Assembly (NCBI GenBank): GCA_021794335.1
Contig: JAJYQZ010000226.1
Coordinates: 1 to 5,477 of the forward strand
Direction of reading: 5' to 3'
Source: a bacterium
Lineage (GTDB): Bacteria > SZUA-79 > Acidulodesulfobacterales > Acidulodesulfobacteraceae
Length of the DNA stretch: 5,477 nt
In this document: piece by piece, positions 1 to 5,477 of the stretch
Position numbering within the stretch: the first letter of the stretch is position 1
Layout of the letters: each line of letters begins with the position of its first letter
Program-made: the position numbers and the translations under genes
The notes under the pieces: generated by a model
What the model was told of the DNA's origin: nothing
The model's database searches: none
The model's input: only the letters and a program-made list of their open reading frames with translations

Positions 1-131
1 CCTATTTCGGCGCCGCAAATAGTTCCCCAATTTTCATATAACATTAAGGCAATGTAGTCGGAAAAATTGAGTTTGCTTTTTAGCGCTTTTAAAAGAATAT
101 CTTTTAAATTTAATTGTTGATTTGCGTTCAT
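1..131 (-). CDS. DUF721/DciA-like protein, N-terminal part (cut by window edge)
   Basis: An open frame runs from an ATG at 131-129 to the left edge with no stop, giving 43 complete residues beginning MNANQQLNLKDILLKALKSK. After an amphipathic start it has the pattern D-Y-I-A..L-Y-E-N-W-G-T-I-C-G-A-E-I. This resembles the N-terminal core of DUF721 proteins (helices, then W-x-x-[IV]-[VC]-G-x-x-[IL]). Some members of that family, DciA, help load the replicative helicase DnaB; others are uncharacterised. The rest of the domain lies outside the window, so the call rests on a short motif and on similarity recalled from the family. No clear Shine-Dalgarno site precedes the ATG; the upstream DNA is almost pure A/T. 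The gene is divergent from the zinc-ribbon gene at 219. It could be another small protein with a chance W/G motif. Confidence 0.5.
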   Translation of the reverse strand, partial: MNANQQLNLKDILLKALKSKLNFSDYIALMLYENWGTICGAEI

Positions 132-155
132 AATTATATTATTATTGCTTATAAT
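127..155 (+). promoter_or_regulatory. Possible sigma-70-type promoter for the zinc-ribbon gene
   Basis: A perfect TATAAT lies at 150-155, with TTCATA (four of six matches to TTGACA) 17 bases upstream at 127-132. It would start transcription about 55-60 bases before the ATG at 219. It overlaps the candidate promoter on the opposite strand, as often happens between divergent genes. The A/T-rich setting keeps confidence low. Confidence 0.33.
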
Positions 156-169
156 ATAAAAATTTTCAA
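141..169 (-). promoter_or_regulatory. Possible sigma-70-type promoter for the DUF721-like gene
   Basis: On the minus strand TTGAAA (169-164) and AATAAT (146-141) are separated by exactly 17 bases, each matching five of six consensus positions. The predicted start would lie only a few bases before the ATG at 131, implying a very short or leaderless transcript, in line with the missing ribosome-binding site. The region is so A/T-rich that chance matches are likely. Confidence 0.22.
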
Positions 170-218
170 TAATATTAATATATCTCCAAATTTATTAAAA
201 AGGTAAAGGTGTATAATT

Positions 219-698
219 ATGATGAGTATTTATTGCCCTTATTGCGGAACATCGTATGATGTCGATGAATCTTTAATGCCCGAAGGTAATGTAAAGGTAA
301 GATGCAGGTCATGCGCGAATGTTTTTGTTATAGATAGAGAAAAGGGGGCAATTAAAGACGAGCCGGAACAGGAACATAAACATGAAAAGGTCTCTCAGTC
401 CGAAAATGAACCTGCGCCTGCAGCGGAAAAATACCTCGAGGATAAAGACATCATCGAGGTCAGCGACTTTATGAAACAGGTTATACAAGAAATAGACGGC
501 TCGCTAAATCAGGAAAATAAAGAAAACGAAAGCAATAAAAATGAAAAACCTAAAAATACGGCGGGCAATAAAAAAATAAAACCCGTTAAAATAGTAATGC
601 TGCTAATATTAATTCTGCTGTTAATAGCGGCAGGCGCTTATACTCTTGAATATTATAACATCATAAATCTGCCCGCTTTTTTGCCGAAGCTGTTTTAA
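219..698 (+). CDS. Zinc-ribbon (MJ0042-type) protein with one C-terminal membrane segment
   Basis: This 159-aa protein starts with a four-cysteine zinc ribbon: C6-P-Y-C9 and C29-R-S-C32, flanked by Y-D-V and V-F-V, as in the MJ0042/zinc_ribbon_5 family found at the N-terminus of many proteobacterial membrane proteins. A long, highly charged, low-complexity linker follows (about 38-119, rich in E, K, N), then one hydrophobic helix (about 125-141), then a short tail ending in PAFLPKLF. The topology is therefore a cytosolic zinc finger on a flexible tether anchored in the inner membrane; orientation is inferred from the positive KPVK before the helix. The start at 219 is supported by AAAGGTG at 205-211, seven bases upstream; a second ATG at 222 is also possible. 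Its function is unknown: the ribbon could bind protein, nucleic acid or only zinc. The stop codon overlaps the inverted repeat that follows. The neighbouring DUF721-like gene suggests no shared pathway. Confidence 0.75.
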   Translation: MMSIYCPYCGTSYDVDESLMPEGNVKVRCRSCANVFVIDREKGAIKDEPEQEHKHEKVSQSENEPAPAAEKYLEDKDIIEVSDFMKQVIQEIDGSLNQENKENESNKNEKPKNTAGNKKIKPVKIVMLLILILLLIAAGAYTLEYYNIINLPAFLPKLF

Positions 699-790
699 CC
701 CAAATCCCGATTTAGAAATTTATTTTCTGGATTCCTGCTTTCGCAGGAATGACTTTGAGGGAATTTATTTTCTAAATCGGGATTTGGGTT
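697..790. repeat. Nested inverted repeat (REP/MITE-like), possible bidirectional terminator
   Basis: A perfect 22-bp inverted repeat has arms at 697-718 and 769-790 (outer end AACCCAAATCCCGATTTAG). Between the arms sits a second perfect hairpin, ATTCCTGC (731-738) and GCAGGAAT (743-750) with a TTTC loop. The inner part resembles the dispersed GGATTCCTGCTTTCGCAGGA family of palindromes seen in many proteobacterial genomes; this is recalled knowledge, not a search result. The element exactly fills the space between two convergent genes: the left arm starts within the TAA stop at 696-698, and the right arm ends three bases before the kinase stop at 794-796. RNA from either strand would fold into a long stem, so it may end transcription from both sides, although neither end has a long T-run. 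Confidence 0.72.
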
Positions 791-793
791 TAA

Positions 794-1876
794 CTAAGAT
801 TTTCTTTTCTCTATCGGAAGATAGACGGTTACGGTCGTTCCGTGATTTTTAACGGAGTCTATATTAATAAACCCGTTATGTTCGTAAATTATCTTTTGAC
901 TGATAGCAAGGCCGAGTCCGCTCCCCTTTTCCTTTGTCGTAAAAAACGGAACGAATAGATTTTTAATATCCTTTTTACTTATCCCGCAGCCGTTATCGGT
1001 AAATTCTATTTTTAAGAATTTTGGACTGTTTCTCGTGTAATCCAGCTTTGTAATAATTTTTATTATACCCTTAGCTTCCGGTTTTACCGCCTCTATTCCG
1101 TTTTTTAAAGTATTCAAAAAAACCTGCTTTAAAGCATTTTCGGACGCATAAATTTTTGGAAGGCTCGGGTCGAATTCTTTAATGATTTCCACATTTTTAT
1201 TTGCCAATGCTTCCTGTTCCAGCAGTATTATTTCATTGACAACCTTATTGATATTAACCTTTTCGCTCCTTGTCTTATGTTTTTTCGATAAAGACAGGAG
1301 GTCTTCGATAAGGTTGTTTATTCTGCCGACTTCTTTTATTATTATTTCCAAAAAATTATTTAAATCCTTGATGTTCGCCGGCAAATCAAACGATGCCGAG
1401 TCAAATTTTCTTTTCAGGTAAGAAGCGGCGGCCTTGACGCCGCCAAGCGGATTTCTTATCTCATGCGACATCTCCGCTATGAATCTCGATAAATCGTTAA
1501 GCCTTTCTTCGTTTTTGATGTTATTGTCCATTTCCTTAAATCTTGTTATATCTTTCAAGGAAACGATAACATAAAACTTATCTTCGTCCGCAATTTTAGA
1601 TATTTCTAAAATAACCGTGCGCCTGCTGCGGTTCTTATTTTCAAACTTATATTCAAAATCGATAAAACCCTCTCCTGTTTCTATAACCTCGGAGACATGC
1701 TCGTCTATATACCTGTTATTATAAAAAAAATCGTTCAGTCCTATATTGTTTATAAATCTATCGGAATATCCCGTAAGTTCCTGAGCCGGCAAATTTAAAA
1801 ACTTTAAGGTAAGGTTTTCGTCGAATAAGATTAAAGAGTGGTTTAAATTATTAATAATTAAATTGTTTATGCTCAT
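794..1876 (-). CDS. Cytosolic PAS-domain sensor histidine kinase, NtrB-like
   Basis: The 360-aa protein is a typical sensor kinase that autophosphorylates a histidine and passes phosphate to a response regulator. Residues about 5-115 form one PAS domain (LILFDENLTLKFLNLPAQEL, ending at LKDITRF). The dimerisation/phosphoacceptor region follows, with H-box M-S-H138-E-I-R-N-P-L at 136-144, then a long helix to about 200. The ATP-binding domain has an N-box (L-N-T-L-K-N259-G-I-E-A), the G1 motif D294-N-G-C-G-I, F-box FVPFFTTK (308-315) and G2 motif GSGLGLAI (318-325). All catalytic motifs look intact. No membrane helix is visible, so it should act in the cytosol. Size, the single PAS domain and motifs resemble NtrB/GlnL, and its place 61 bases after amtB supports a nitrogen role; this assignment is inference. 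No receiver or output domain is encoded in the window. The ATG at 1876 is the only plausible start seen, but no good Shine-Dalgarno site lies at normal distance; a GAGGGGG is about 16-18 bases upstream, inside a hairpin. Confidence 0.87.
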   Translation of the reverse strand: MSINNLIINNLNHSLILFDENLTLKFLNLPAQELTGYSDRFINNIGLNDFFYNNRYIDEHVSEVIETGEGFIDFEYKFENKNRSRRTVILEISKIADEDKFYVIVSLKDITRFKEMDNNIKNEERLNDLSRFIAEMSHEIRNPLGGVKAAASYLKRKFDSASFDLPANIKDLNNFLEIIIKEVGRINNLIEDLLSLSKKHKTRSEKVNINKVVNEIILLEQEALANKNVEIIKEFDPSLPKIYASENALKQVFLNTLKNGIEAVKPEAKGIIKIITKLDYTRNSPKFLKIEFTDNGCGISKKDIKNLFVPFFTTKEKGSGLGLAISQKIIYEHNGFINIDSVKNHGTTVTVYLPIEKRKS

Positions 1877-1890
1877 AAAAAAGGAAAGTA

Positions 1891-1920
1891 TCCCCCTCTT
1901 TCTTTTTAAAAGGAGGGGGA
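1891..1920 (-). terminator. GC-rich hairpin between amtB and the kinase gene (terminator or attenuator)
   Basis: TCCCCCTC (1891-1898) pairs perfectly with GAGGGGGA (1913-1920). On minus-strand RNA the stem could be extended beyond an A-C mismatch by two A-U pairs, around a loop of about eight bases. A T-rich run (TTTCC then six T) lies about four bases after the stem on the minus strand, right before the kinase ATG. It follows the amtB stop by 17 bases. The offset T-run makes it a weak or leaky terminator, so the kinase is probably expressed by partial read-through; no separate promoter is evident in the 61-base gap. Confidence 0.5.
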
Positions 1921-1937
1921 ACGATTATTTTAATTTT

Positions 1938-3302
1938 TTAAAAATTGTATCCCGTCTCTTCATGCTGGGTTATATCAAGACCCATAGTTTCCGCTTCTTT
2001 GTTAACCCTAAGACCGATAATCATATCAATTATTTTAAATATTATAAAACTCATTATAAAGGAGTATGCCGCCACGGCTATAATTGTAATTACCTGAACC
2101 CATACCTGCCCCGGATTGCCGTAAAACAAGCCTCTTCCTGCAGAGTTTATAAGCGGGTCGGCAAAAAGACCCGTTGCAAACACCCCCCACATACTTCCAA
2201 CCCCATGTACGCTAAAAACATCCAATGCATCATCATAATTCAATTTAGGCTTTATGGAAATAACCATCGAAAAGCATATTATTCCGGCAACAAGACCTAT
2301 TATTATTGCCGCACCTGGTGTAACATAACCTGAAGCCGGAGTGACAGCGGCAAGACCTGTAACAGCGCCTGAAACAATGCCTAAACTTGTGGGTTTTCCG
2401 TTACGAACCCATTCGGCAATCATCCAGCTTAATGCTGCCGAAGCGGCAGCCGTATTAGTTGCAATAAATGCCGATGCCGCTATTGAATTTGCCGCTAATG
2501 CGCTTCCTGCATTAAAACCAAACCATCCGAACCACAAAAGACCCGCTCCGAGTATTGTATAACCTAACTGGTTCGGTTGAACGATGTTTTCTTTCATATA
2601 CCCTTTTCTTTTTCCAAGAACAAGAGCCCCCGCAAGTCCTGCAAATCCTGCACTGATGTGAACAACGGTTCCACCTGCAAAATCTAAAACTCCCATTTTA
2701 TGAAAAATACCGCCTATTCCCCAAACCCACTGAGCTATCGGGGTATAAACTACCGTAAGCCAGACTATCGTAAATACAACCCATGAGGAGAATTTTATTC
2801 TTTCCACAAGCGCTCCGCTTATTAATGCAACCGTTATTATTGCAAACATCAGTTGAAACATAACAAAAACATAAGAAGGAATAGAATTTTCATATCTTGA
2901 ATGCTGGCTGGCATCCATATTAACTAAACCAAGATATTTAACATTTCCGATTAATCCGCCAAATGCATCCGGTCCAAAAGCTAAAGAATATCCCCATAAA
3001 ATCCATATCAAACTTACCGTTGCTATAGTAATAAAACTAAGGGAGAGGGTATTTAACACATTTTTTCTCCTGACCATTCCCCCGTAAAAAAACCCAAGCG
3101 CCGGCGTCATGAGCAAAACAAGAGCGGATGAAGCCAGAACCCATGCGGTATTTCCGGCGCTAAATGCCGGAACTTTGGAACCAGCGGCAAATACAGGACT
3201 TACCCATGAAAACAAAACCAATGACAGTCCCGCTATTATTAAAGACATCATCGTCCTTAATTTTATTAAACATAATCCGAAATTTTCAAAATATTTTTTC
3301 AT
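1938..3302 (-). CDS. amtB: Ammonium transporter (Amt family), downstream copy
   Basis: The 454-aa protein conducts ammonium across the inner membrane as a trimer. A signal-peptide-like hydrophobic segment (about 18-39, ending PVFAA) precedes eleven predicted membrane helices, the usual mature Amt topology. Family landmarks are present: FFYGGMVRRKNVLN (71-84), the outer gate Phe in QLMFA (F153), the VWG Trp (W194), D207-F-A-G-G-T-V-V-H215, the inner gate F263-N-A-G-S267, and the second channel histidine H366 in SVHGVG. By motif alignment these match E. coli F107, W148, D160, H168, F215, S219 and H318. The cytosolic tail (GLRVNKEAETMGLDITQHEE, 430-449, then TGYNF) closely follows the conserved tail through which PII proteins block Amt channels. 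The start at 3302 has a strong GGAGGA site (3318-3313) ten bases upstream. It lies 67 bases after the PII gene with no terminator-like hairpin and T-run between, so the two are probably co-transcribed. Confidence 0.97.
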   Translation of the reverse strand: MKKYFENFGLCLIKLRTMMSLIIAGLSLVLFSWVSPVFAAGSKVPAFSAGNTAWVLASSALVLLMTPALGFFYGGMVRRKNVLNTLSLSFITIATVSLIWILWGYSLAFGPDAFGGLIGNVKYLGLVNMDASQHSRYENSIPSYVFVMFQLMFAIITVALISGALVERIKFSSWVVFTIVWLTVVYTPIAQWVWGIGGIFHKMGVLDFAGGTVVHISAGFAGLAGALVLGKRKGYMKENIVQPNQLGYTILGAGLLWFGWFGFNAGSALAANSIAASAFIATNTAAASAALSWMIAEWVRNGKPTSLGIVSGAVTGLAAVTPASGYVTPGAAIIIGLVAGIICFSMVISIKPKLNYDDALDVFSVHGVGSMWGVFATGLFADPLINSAGRGLFYGNPGQVWVQVITIIAVAAYSFIMSFIIFKIIDMIIGLRVNKEAETMGLDITQHEETGYNF

Positions 3303-3319
3303 ATTTTATAACTCCTCCG

Positions 3320-3349
3320 TTGGAATTATTTAAATCATTAATATTCCAA
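3320..3349 (-). repeat. Small inverted repeat in the glnK-amtB gap
   Basis: TTGGAAT (3320-3326) and ATTCCAA (3343-3349) form a perfect 7-bp inverted repeat with a 16-base A/T-rich loop. On the minus-strand transcript the stem ends just one base before the GGAGGA ribosome-binding site of amtB (3318-3313). No T-run follows, so it does not look like a terminator. It could modulate amtB translation or protect the processed mRNA end, or it could be chance. Confidence 0.28.
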
Positions 3350-3369
3350 TAAAAAATCGCAAAATTAAA

Positions 3370-3723
<354 letters not shown>

Positions 3724-3752
3724 TTAAAAAGATTTTTAAAAAACCACAAAAC

Positions 3753-3781
3753 TATATAATCATATCATTTATTTTTATCAA
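3753..3781 (-). promoter_or_regulatory. Candidate sigma-70 promoter for glnK-amtB
   Basis: On the minus strand TTGATA (3781-3776, five of six matches) and TATATA (3758-3753, four of six) are spaced by exactly 17 bases. The predicted transcript starts near 3746, leaving about 38 bases of leader before the glnK ATG. It sits just downstream of the palindromic terminator at 3790-3844, where a second unit would need its own promoter. I saw no GG-N10-GC sigma-54 motif here, unlike many nitrogen-controlled glnK promoters. Confidence 0.45.
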
Positions 3782-3789
3782 TTTTAAAT

Positions 3790-3844
3790 AAAAAAAGGTC
3801 AGGTCTATATATTTAACAAATTTGTTAAATATATAGACCTGACC
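3790..3844 (-). terminator. 48-bp perfect palindrome plus T-run after the upstream amtB
   Basis: Bases 3797-3844 are a perfect palindrome with 24-base arms centred between 3820 and 3821 and no spacer; the outer end reads GGTCAGGTCTATATATTTAA. On the minus strand it is followed at once by seven T (3796-3790). This is the shape of a strong intrinsic terminator, 26 bases after the upstream amtB stop at 3871. The arm sequence GGTCAGGTCTA with its mirror TAGACCTGACC also resembles palindromes linked to REP-associated Y1 or IS200/IS605-like elements, so it may be a mobile repeat serving as terminator; that origin is inference from memory. No transposase gene is present. Confidence 0.75.
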
Positions 3845-3870
3845 CCAGAACTAAATTTTAATTTAAAACT

Positions 3871-5244
3871 TTAGAAGTTATATCCCGCTTCGTCGTGCTG
3901 CGTAATATCGAGACCCATTGCCTCGGTTTCCTTATCGACCCTTAAGCCCATAACCTTGTCTATTACCTTAAATATTATGTAGCTCATGGTAAATGAATAG
4001 GCGGCAACGGTGATGACGGTTAAAAATTGAACCCACATCTGACCCGGATTTCCGTAAAATAACCCTCTTCCCGCAGAGTTAATAAGCGGGTCCGCAAATA
4101 AGCCCGTAGCCAGCGCCCCCCATGCCCCGCCTATCGCGTGAACATTAAACGCGTCGAGAGCGTCGTCGTAGCCGAGTTTCGGTTTGACATAAACAACCAT
4201 AGAATAACATATAACGCCTGCAACAAAGCCGATTATTATCGAAGCTATCGGATTAACGAATCCCGATGCGGGAGTTATCGCGACAAGCCCTGCGACCGCG
4301 CCCGAAACCATGCCCAAGGTTGTGGGTTTTCCGCTTCTTATCCATTCGGCAATCATCCATCCTAAAGCCGCCGCGGCAGTGGCGGTATTCGTTACCAAAA
4401 ATGCGGAGGTGGCAAGCGGACTGGCTTCCAGTGCGCTTCCGGCATTAAAGCCAAACCATCCGAACCATAAAAGCGCTCCGCCCAATATCGTATAGCCAAG
4501 CTGGTTCGGCTGAACTATGTTTTCTTTCATATATCCCTTTCTTTTTCCCAAAACAAGCGCGCCTGCAAGCCCCGCGACGCCGGAATCGATATGGACGACT
4601 GTTCCGCCCGCAAAATCGAGGGCGCCCATTTTTTGAAACATCCCGCCTATCCCCCATACCGCCTGAGCTATCGGGGCATAAACCAAAGTAAGCCATACTA
4701 TCGTAAAAACGACCCATGAAGAAAACTTTATTCTTTCGACGAGCGAACCGCTTACCAATGCAACCGTTATTATCGCAAACATCAGCTGAAACATGACATA
4801 AATATACGAAGGAATCGTGCCGTCGTATCTTGAATGCTGTACTTCTTTCATGGCAAATAAACCGAGATATTTAAAATTTCCGATAATCCCGCCAAAAGCG
4901 TCAGGTCCGAAAGCCAAAGAATAACCCCATAAAATCCAGATAACGCTGACCGTGCAAATTGTAATAAAACTAAGCGATATAGTATTTAAAACATTTTTTC
5001 TCCTGACCATACCGCCGTAATAAAAGCCAAGCCCCGGCGTCATAATCAAAACAAGGGCGGTTGAAGCCAGAACCCACGCGGTATTGCCCGCGCTGAATGC
5101 CGGAACCTTGGAAGCGGCGGCAAAAACAGGGCTTACCCATGAAAATAAAACTAAAGACAAACCGCCTATTAATGACCATGCGAATGTTAACGGACTTAAC
5201 GGTATTTTAAAATTTTTAAAATATTTAAGCAGATTCAGATTCAT
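3871..5244 (-). CDS. amtB: Ammonium transporter (Amt family), upstream copy
   Basis: A 457-aa paralog of the transporter at 1938-3302, nearly collinear and largely identical along its length. Signal-like hydrophobic N-terminus (about 23-43, ending PVFAA), eleven predicted membrane helices, and the same landmarks: FYYGGMVRRKNVLN (74-87), outer gate F156 in QLMFA, D210-F-A-G-G-T-V-V-H218, inner gate F266-N-A-G-S270, and channel histidine H369 in NVHAIGG. The PII-contacting tail GLRVDKETEAMGLDITQHDE (433-452, then AGYNF) is conserved. The frame is open to a TTG at 5268, but the extra eight codons consist of the ribosome-binding region itself (AAGGAGG, then AGGA), so the ATG at 5244 is chosen. 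It lies 60 bases after the partial PII gene without an obvious terminator, so they probably form one transcript. Third codon positions are richer in G/C than in the other copy. Substrate is presumed ammonium; different affinity from its twin cannot be judged. Confidence 0.96.
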   Translation of the reverse strand: MNLNLLKYFKNFKIPLSPLTFAWSLIGGLSLVLFSWVSPVFAAASKVPAFSAGNTAWVLASTALVLIMTPGLGFYYGGMVRRKNVLNTISLSFITICTVSVIWILWGYSLAFGPDAFGGIIGNFKYLGLFAMKEVQHSRYDGTIPSYIYVMFQLMFAIITVALVSGSLVERIKFSSWVVFTIVWLTLVYAPIAQAVWGIGGMFQKMGALDFAGGTVVHIDSGVAGLAGALVLGKRKGYMKENIVQPNQLGYTILGGALLWFGWFGFNAGSALEASPLATSAFLVTNTATAAAALGWMIAEWIRSGKPTTLGMVSGAVAGLVAITPASGFVNPIASIIIGFVAGVICYSMVVYVKPKLGYDDALDAFNVHAIGGAWGALATGLFADPLINSAGRGLFYGNPGQMWVQFLTVITVAAYSFTMSYIIFKVIDKVMGLRVDKETEAMGLDITQHDEAGYNF

Positions 5245-5250
5245 AATTTT

Positions 5251-5265
5251 TCCTTTTTCCTCCTT
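5251..5265 (-). promoter_or_regulatory. Ribosome-binding region deciding the start of the upstream amtB
   Basis: On the minus strand AAGGAGG (5265-5259) lies 14 bases and a second AGGA (5254-5251) six bases before the ATG at 5244. Both fall inside the longer frame that begins with TTG at 5268, which argues against that TTG as start. Confidence 0.7.
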
Positions 5266-5304
5266 CAAATTTATAATTTATTTTTCCTGCAAACCAACCG
5301 TAAA

Positions 5305-5477
5305 CTAAATAGCCGACTCCCCTTTTTCTCCGGTTCTTATCCTTACAGCCTCTTCTACCGGCGATACGAATATCTTCCCATCCCCGATATTGCCCGTTTT
5401 GGCGCTCTTTTCGACAGCCGAGATTATATCTCCCGCGACCTCGTCGGAACACACTATCTCGAGCTTTGCCTTGGGGA
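5305..5477 (-). CDS. glnK: PII nitrogen signal protein, C-terminal half (cut by window edge)
   Basis: The frame enters from the right edge and ends at TAG 5307-5305, giving 56 complete residues. They start [15 protein letters not shown] and end [12 protein letters not shown], and correspond to residues 57-112 of the complete PII at 3370-3708. Forty-nine of 56 residues are identical; the differences (numbering of the complete copy) are N72D, E75S, V76A, I77V, L94S, Q95P and I100V. The B-loop (T-G-N-I-G-D-G-K) and the C-loop arginines are kept, so the nucleotide site looks functional. The T-loop, Q39 and Y51 are outside the window, so uridylylation cannot be judged. It precedes an amtB by 60 bases, repeating the glnK-amtB order. 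Confidence 0.94.
   Translation of the reverse strand, partial: PKAKLEIVCSDEVAGDIISAVEKSAKTGNIGDGKIFVSPVEEAVRIRTGEKGESAI

Noticed and set aside
1863..2333. Plus-strand open frame of 156 codons
   Set aside because: It lies antisense to the amtB copy at 1938-3302, shows no family motif, is rich in Tyr/His/Asn typical of a shadow frame, and has no supporting context.
4445..4717. Minus-strand open frame of 90 codons inside the upstream amtB
   Set aside because: Off-frame translation of the transporter gene, with no motif and no ribosome-binding site.
5225..5452. Minus-strand open frame of 75 codons at the right edge
   Set aside because: It is a different frame over the PII C-terminus; the PII frame ending at 5305 gives a perfect family match, so this is a shadow.

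Overview
The window is AT-rich bacterial DNA with bacterial-type Shine-Dalgarno sites, sigma-70-like promoter candidates and hairpin terminators. The gene families present (DUF721/DciA-like, MJ0042-type zinc ribbon, PII, Amt, PAS histidine kinase) and a REP-like palindrome around TTCCTGC/GCAGGAA would fit a Gram-negative proteobacterium, perhaps a deltaproteobacterium/Desulfobacterota-like lineage. That taxonomic placement is inference and weak.

Layout. At the left edge (1-131, minus) is the N-terminal part of a DUF721/DciA-like protein. It is divergent from a 159-aa zinc-ribbon protein with one C-terminal membrane anchor (219-698, plus). A nested inverted repeat (697-790) closes the gap to the convergent minus-strand block. 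That block fills the rest of the window and is read right to left: the C-terminal half of a PII gene (5477-5305, cut by the window edge), an ammonium transporter (5244-3871), a 48-bp perfect palindrome followed by a T-run (3844-3790), a complete PII gene (3708-3370), a second ammonium transporter (3302-1938), a short GC-rich hairpin (1920-1891), and a soluble PAS histidine kinase with NtrB-like motifs (1876-794).

How the genes work together. The block is a tandem duplication of the glnK-amtB module, with a nitrogen-type sensor kinase attached to the downstream copy. PII proteins read 2-oxoglutarate and ATP/ADP and plug Amt channels through their T-loop. The kinase could couple ammonium/PII status to transcription or another output, but no response regulator gene is visible here. 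The palindrome/terminator and a sigma-70-like promoter between the modules suggest two transcription units: PII-2/amtB-2, and PII-1/amtB-1 with the kinase by read-through.

The two modules encode very similar proteins but differ in synonymous codons, the upstream copy being visibly more GC-rich at third positions. I see no evidence of a wholly new system. The points most worth a second look are the duplicated module with its kinase, the two palindromic elements, and the codon-use contrast.
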